Origin: Sipunculus nudus
Taxonomy: Eukaryota; Annelida; Sipuncula; Golfingiida; Sipunculidae
NCBI GenBank assembly: GCA_026874595.1
Contig: CM049312.1
Span: 68,910,929-68,974,928 of the forward strand
Direction: 5' to 3'
DNA length: 64,000 bases
The notes beneath the pieces are model-generated. The model was not told the DNA's origin. It was given only the letters and a program-made list of their open reading frames with translations, and did no database searches. This document shows, in pieces, positions 58,096 through 64,000 of the stretch. The translations under genes and the position numbers were made by a program. The first letter of the stretch is position 1. Each line of letters starts with the position of its first letter.

Positions 58096-61018
58096 TAGTG
58101 ATGGGACAATACAAGTTTTTGATATCATTATTTTATTTAAATGTCATTGTGATATACTGTGATATTGCAATATCATTATCAGTCTATTAATGAACCATTA
58201 ATAATAATAACAGCAGCCACCTTTACGGTCTTGGTTTTAGACAAGGGGTTATCCATTAATATCATTTACACCCATTGTGTCAGTGTCACAGGATCACTCA
58301 ATAAGGGATGTAACTTGCATGATGGCACTGCAGGTGTGCAAGCTTGTGGCGCAGGAACTCCTGCCCAATTCGTCAAATTACCAGTAGGCATGTCAGAACT
58401 TTCCAACATGTTTCCTATAACAACATAAAAGCCGGAGAATCCCAGAGAGTTTTCAGAGAGCGTGTCATAACCATCATGTCTGAATATTCCAACCCCCATT
58501 TTATATGACAAAACATGCAACCCATCAGGAATGTTGGATCCGGTGACACTTTTACGTTGACATTTTGGTTCCATGTAATAGTAATGCTCCTTATTTACAA
58601 TGTTATTTTCTCTTGGAATTCTCAGGTTTTTAGCTGAACTGACTATGATCGATCAGTCATCTGAGCTACCGGTATATATAGTTATGGTCCTTTGACCATC
58701 GTCTGGCCAGTGATTTGTCCGTCTGTTAACAGGGCACGTTTTGAAACCATTGGACCTACAAATCCAAAATTTTGCATACAGTTGGATGTCCAAAGAATCT
58801 CCTACCATACCAAAAATTGGGACACTTGGACTTTGTGCCTTCAAGATATTAAGAAAAAAAACACTGTTTACTATTAAAAAAACCCATTCTTTCACTTCAA
58901 TTAAGACTGCCTTACATCAAAACCACTGATCTGTTTTTGATCATATTTAGTATTTATATTTTCCATACATTTCCTATGTACATACCAAAATATAGGTCAG
59001 TTTTGCGTAATTTGTTGAAGTTATGGGCTCAAACATAATGCACCTTGTAAAAAATCAGGAAATATATTAAATCACTTATCATAAGAATTGCTGAAGCTAG
59101 AGACTTTTTTTCAGGAATTTAACTTCATTTAATCAAGATTCAATTATTTACTGAAAATTAGATCTTAAGTTATTCGCATAAATATAAAACTAGTACCTTT
59201 AACTTTGCCCAACTTTGGCTATGGCACATTTTTTCCCTGTAAGCACTGTTGATTTAATTTTCATATCACGCATACATAAGGATTACAGCTTCTAAATTCT
59301 GAAATTTGAAAGGAATTGACAGAAAACTAGCTTTTATTTAATTTTTTATTAGACCATGTCACACCTAGACTATACTGAAACCTCTCTATATGTCCTCTTG
59401 TTGACCTTTCAGGCCAGTTATGCATGCTTGAAGCGAGGCATACTCTGCACCCTGCCAGCTCTTGGGGTGGCTTCAGCTAGATCTCACTGTTCATATGTAA
59501 AAAATTTAAAATATTAGTCAGACAAGTGCTCATTAAAGATGTATATGTTTCACTTATGACATTTAGGCTCATGGCTGTATCAGCTGTTACATGATACTAG
59601 GTAAATAATCAAAATTTATAGTTCTGATTCCTTTATTTCAGTTTATAAAATTAAACAGCCCAACTGCAGTTTGCTCCTTGTATAATATATTGTTTTTTTT
59701 TATCAGTGGGTTATTTTAAACACATGTATGAGTGTCATAGCTGAGAATACTTTTCTTTTTTTTCTGATACATGTTTAAAAAAAAATAAAAATATTCAAAT
59801 GTAACAAAAAAATCATATTTTAGACAAGTTCTCATTATGATGTCTGTTATGTTAATTAATAATTGTTATAAGTGTTTTGCTATGTTAAGTGTGCAGACAG
59901 TGAATTGACAGTATTAAAAGGTGAATATAATAGTTCTTTTATATAAATTAAAGCCATAAAACCAGGTACTTAAAATCGTTATTTAAATTTGTGAAATTTG
60001 TATATCCTGGATTCTCAACAGTTTTGTTTGACTAAAACTGTATAAATACAAGACATTGTGTGGATACTTTAAAATTGTATTTGAATATGAATACAAATAT
60101 TCAATAGTTACCTCATGAAAATGAATACAGACACTAATACAGGCTAAGTATTTGAATGCAACTGCAGATACTTTCAAAATGTATTCATGAATGCATTTAT
60201 AATATTATTTTACTAATCATTTATTTCAATTATGTTATTTAAAAAAATCTTTTCAGATTATACTTTAAGTATTTTTTTAATAAATAATTAAACTCTCATA
60301 TCATTTTTTGCTAGTGCTCTTCTTGGGTATAGGTAACCTGTAATTACTGAATAACTGTTAACTCCTTTGTAAAAAGCATGATAATTAACATGACTCATAG
60401 TGGACATATTTTTTTTCAAATACTTCTGCTGTAATGTAGATAATGATATTAGGCAAAGTCTAATCCTGTGTGACAATTGCACTCCTTTTCCAAATGTAAA
60501 TAAAATAAATGACATCAGCCCTCTTCCCTCTCCAAGGATTTTACCAAAATCTTAACATAACTTGAGTTAAATGCCATCATCCTCATAAATCAGCTTATAT
60601 ATTACCACACCAAACCAACATCTACTCCTTTTTCCAAATCATATTTTATTATCATAGGTAACAGCTGAGTGCTGTGACCTATGGGTCACTCTGGTTTTTC
60701 CTGCTACTTGTGGACATTTTCGACTACCGGTAATCCCAAAATTGGTAAGCACACAGTTCCACACACATGCAGTCGTTCAAATGCATGTGGTTTATAAAAA
60801 TAAGTATGATTCATGAAAATAATTATTATTTTGAACATAGACAGAGCCTTATGATGCCAGTGTGTCCAGAAAATACACTTCAAGGGCATGCTTTTGAACC
60901 AAAATTGTGGTCATAAATGCAAATCCTACTATTACCATAATAGGAAATTTGGCGGTACAATTACCATAGTTGTCAGATATTGTGAAAATACCCAAAACCC
61001 ATAACCGTCCCAACCCTA
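58096..61018. mobile_element. hAT-type element copy 2, split by an F4 insertion
   Basis: Ends TAGTGATGGGACAATAC and (reverse complement) TAGGGTTGGGACGGTTATG match 25421-26274, and the interior is colinear on both sides of the insertion: GCCGGAGAATCCC, TTTTACGTTGACATTTTGGTTC, then GGACATTTTCGAC, CATGTGGTTTATAAAAATAA, GAACCAAAAT. The flanks TATTGTTT and CATTGTCC agree at 5 of 8 positions, consistent with a decayed 8-bp duplication. Without the insertion it would be about 0.86 kb, like copy 1. Confidence 0.85.
58632..60690 (+). mobile_element. F4 element, ~2.06 kb, bounded by the interrupted hAT copy
   Basis: The 5' hairpin AGCTGAACTGACT / AGTCATCTGAGCT starts at 58632 and the 3' hairpin GTGACC-TATG-GGTCAC ends at about 60689. 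Both junctions coincide with where the hAT sequence stops and resumes relative to copy 1, so the element boundaries are defined by its host. The left 470 bp match 43679-44165; the remainder (59100-60640) is unique AT-rich DNA without a supported frame. The host bases at the insertion are TTTT. Confidence 0.8.
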
Positions 61019-61380
61019 CATTGTCCTAACTATATTACATTCTAGTTAATAGTTTCCAAAAATTTTCACAAAATCAACCTAATTTCTGTACACTAGATTT
61101 ATAATTCTCTGCATGTATACTTAATTTCAGTCACCTAATTTCAGTGACTTAATTTCAGGTTTCCAAATAGATTTTCAAGGGCCTTCCTTTGATTTTTAAT
61201 TAAATTACAAGTTCTGGACCCGACAATCTAATATGTGCAATTTATGAACATTTTGGTTTTTTTTTATCAAGTTTAAAAGGCACTTCCAGTTTGCAGTATA
61301 CATGATGTAAATAATTAAATTGCAACATAAGTTAATTAGAATTCCTCTATGATTCAATTGTTAACAAAATAACTTGTAGT

Positions 61381-61711
61381 CAAGCCAGCCTAGGAGTAGA
61401 TTAAGATTCCAATCTGGGCCAGCCCAGTTTAAAAATTCAGTCCACCACAGGATTGTTATCTTGACCAACCCAGATCAAAATTTTAATCCGGGCTGGCCCA
61501 GTTTAAAATCAGTCCAGGCCAGATCTCAATCCTGAAGTCTTCACCACAGGATTGTAGTCTGGTATGGCCTAGATCAAAAGTTTGATTTGGGTTAGCCCAG
61601 TTTTAAACTTGTCTGTCCCAGATTAAAATATTGATCTGGGCTGGTCCAGATCAAAATTTTATCTGGGCTGGCCCAGTTTTAAATTGGAACACAATCTTAT
61701 CTGGGCCTAGA
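61381..61711 (-). repeat. CTGGGCCAGCCCAG-rich repeat, right inverted arm
   Basis: Inverse of 57386-57625, beginning CAAGCCAGCCTAGGAGTAGA and extended by extra CTGGGCTGGCCCAG words. With the left arm it brackets hAT copy 2 at distances of about 470 and 360 bp. Confidence 0.85.
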
Positions 61712-62196
61712 AAAACTGTCTATGCAGGTGTCAGAGTCTATGAGCTGTTCTTAATATTCATATTTACAAGGTATTATTTTTAAATATTTTTGTTATACAT
61801 GTTGCACAGAAAGATTAAATTGGTGTATGTCAATTGTATACTGATTGAGAGAAAAAAGTGTTGCACCTAAACTATATCCAAAATAAATATATATTTTATA
61901 TACTGTCACAGTTTCCCTGACTTATTTCTATTGGCAAGGCTGTGGTTATCATGCAATCAAAATATATTAGATATATTTACAAATTAATGACTCACTCTCT
62001 GGATTATTATAAAAGTTATTTCTTGTTTTATTTAAATTGGCTTGCATGTTTATAAATGAACAAACTGTGTTGTATACTCCAGCATTTGCCACTGGCAAAC
62101 TTTGTGTAGAAAACTTGATTGTTTTCATTCTGTCTACGTCATTGGCCTATATTAGGAACCTCAATCCCTAACAATCAAATAGATCTTACCTAAGAG
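61712..62196. other. unique AT-rich DNA, no gene seen
   Basis: Nothing recognised. Confidence 0.45.
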
Positions 62197-62827
62197 CTAT
62201 AGTCCGTTCCAGTACCCCTGTCCACCTGTTTTTTCGCGATTATTTATTTGTGAACCAAAGAACGCCAAAACTGTTTGACCTTGGGGAAGAAAGAGGAAAA
62301 AGTGTAATTAACTATTATGGAAATAATAGCCTACCTTATGTAATTTTCCTGTAAACGATTTGAAACCATTTTATGAGTAACTAGTCTATTCTTTAGCGAC
62401 ATCTTGCTACTTATCTGTTAAATGGGCATATCAGGGGATAGTGATGATGTCATAATAGACGTGACGTACTAAAGAGGCACCAACATTCACGGTACCAATA
62501 ATCAAGAGCTGCCGACCTCTGTTTACAGCGAGAATTGTATTCTTTGCGTGCACGCGCTTCACTGTTACGTACGTCACATTACCTTATATCCGAATCCAAG
62601 GAGGATAAACAATGGCCGCATATTAGGGACGCAATGAACCACGGATATATATGAGACATGTCAACCAGGCCGTAAAGTAAATAATATTTATATCTCAAGT
62701 AGGTAAGGTACAAAAAATTACGCTTTTGCCTCTTTATGCCAGTGGTGCAAATTTTGTTGCCAAATTTGTCTTATGTAGAGATAATCGCGAAAAATCAGGT
62801 GGACAGGGGTACAGGAACAGGCTATAG
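62197..62827. mobile_element. 631-bp non-autonomous transposon with ~46-bp TIRs
   Basis: The left end CTATAGTCCGTTCCAGTACC then CCTGTCCACCTG and TTTTTTCGCGATTAT is matched by the reverse complement of the right end, CTATAGCCTGTTCCTGTACC then CCTGTCCACCTG and ATTTTTCGCGATTAT, with only a few mismatches. A TA target is possible inside the terminal CTATAG. The interior is single-copy in this window and has a GC-richer stretch with CGTGCACGCG and TTACGTACGTCACA but no transposase frame. Confidence 0.88.
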
Positions 62828-63494
62828 TAAATGAATAATTGTAAATTCACAGACAGATGGAAATATTCTATTTCAGGCGTAATCAAGCAAACTAAAACCA
62901 TTTTATTTGTGTATTTATGGCACGTCTTACCTCATACCACCAAATAAGGCAGGAATATTGCTTTATGTTTTAAAAGTTTGCTTTTGTTAGACTTTCTTAT
63001 TTTACTTTTATATTTGTTATATATCTGACTATGTTTGTATAAATCAAACCCACACTCCCATTTTATATTCAGTTAAGGATGATAATACCAGATTAAGAAT
63101 GTGACTCTCTTTCTGTATATATATTCACACACATACACATGTGTATAAATATCTGTATATCTATACATATATATATATTTTGGTCCTGATTTCATCTAAA
63201 GGTGTGGGTGGTTTTGACAGAATGTTAGGTAGTTCATCAAGGATGGTATTTAATAAATTTCTTGTATAAAGATCAGCTATGAAGCCAGCTTAATGACCAG
63301 CACCTTTCCATGGTGTTACATTGGCTTACTTTAAAATGATCTTTCCTTCTTAATAAGTAAGAGGCTTGTCTACTGAATTTTTCATTCATTTATTATTTAG
63401 TTTCAACATGTTTTCCAATGTTTGAGTTAACTTATAGTACCAGTACTTGTCCTTTATAATAGTGGCCCTTCCCAGCCATATACAGTCATATGAC
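62828..63494. other. unique DNA with TA/CA microsatellite
   Basis: Mixed (CA)n/(TA)n words at about 63117-63178; no gene. Confidence 0.5.
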
Positions 63495-63690
63495 TCCATT
63501 TGTGTGAAGGTGTTTGGCTTAATAGCCTTTTCATTTGTGTGAAGATGTTTGGCTTAATACAATAATAGCCTCTCCATTTGTGTGAAGGTGTTCAGCTTAA
63601 TAGCCTTTTCAAGTATATGAAGGTGTTTGGCTTAATATCCTTTCCCTACATGTGAGAGTACTTGGCTTAATGAGTTTCTAGTCAGTTTTA
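63495..63690. repeat. tandem repeat, 35-43 bp units
   Basis: Units of TTTGTGTGAAGGTGTTTGGC then TTAATAGCC at about 63499, 63533, 63576 and 63612, with a fifth diverged unit near 63650. Confidence 0.8.
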
Positions 63691-64000
63691 CTGTCTTTGG
63701 CTCAATGGCTTTTCCCATACCTATGTGGAAATATTTAATAGTCCACACTGGCTTATGGTCATTTGTATGACTGACAGCAATCAGTGCTTAACCAGTTTAC
63801 ATTATATATATGCAGTAAGTGCACCTGTATCTTGGTTTTAATGAGTACTAGCGGTACACCTATCATTTGACCAGTGACATCCAGGGTTAAGTGTTTATGC
63901 AAAATGGCACCCCTCATGAGCAGTTTCCAGACATTGGGAGAAATAAACCCTTAATAAATCATATAAAAGGTGTGGCGATTCTACAAGATAGTACTCATTG
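63691..64000. other. unique DNA, no gene seen
   Basis: Nothing recognised up to the window edge. Confidence 0.4.

Overview
This is AT-rich, repeat-dense animal nuclear DNA. It has spliceosomal-genome character: no operons, no ribosome-binding sites, long non-coding stretches, (TA)n microsatellites, poly-C/poly-G runs and many short non-autonomous transposons. Several repeat families pair terminal hairpins with a tandem-repeat core, an architecture described for the Helitron-like 'pearl' elements of bivalve molluscs. A marine invertebrate, most likely a lophotrochozoan such as a mollusc, is therefore my best guess. The species cannot be fixed from the sequence, and a hemichordate or other deuterostome is not excluded.

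Only one convincing protein-coding gene is visible. It is an apparently intronless 310-residue reading frame on the minus strand (21297-22229). It carries a PP1-docking SILK-type motif near the N terminus, an RVxF-type motif near residue 255, three diverged copies of a roughly 33-residue module, and a C-terminal CKVM box with upstream basic residues that looks like a farnesylation signal. I read it as a candidate membrane-anchored regulator of protein phosphatase 1, of a family I do not recognise. All other long open frames lie in repeats or have no recognisable protein character.

Layout. 1-13.6 kb: tandem-core elements (782-1615, 4636-5186, 8390-10870, 13228-13602), a nearly perfect 63-bp minisatellite (5921-7003) and three small inverted-repeat elements. 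13.6-24.8 kb: mostly unique DNA with the gene and a possible conserved non-coding island. 24.8-29.3 kb: a nest of transposons including a hAT-type element with a perfect 8-bp target duplication (25421-26274), and a tRNA-derived SINE. 29.8-36.4 kb: a conserved-looking island, a miniature LTR retrotransposon (TRIM-like, 32007-32421) and two hairpin-ended elements. 36.4-50.8 kb: unique DNA alternating with a second SINE, copies of a 430-bp dispersed repeat and palindrome-rich arrays. 50.77-54.84 kb: a 4-kb satellite of about 32-bp units with higher-order structure. 54.8-64 kb: a second hAT copy split by a 2.06-kb hairpin-ended insertion and lying between two inverted repeat arms, then a 631-bp inverted-repeat transposon.

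Several non-repetitive, less AT-rich stretches contain homeodomain-type TAATTA cores and look like the conserved non-coding elements found around developmental regulators. This is inference and needs cross-species comparison. All repeat assignments were made by eye; identities are approximate and boundaries are good to a few bases only where a target duplication or terminal hairpin is stated.
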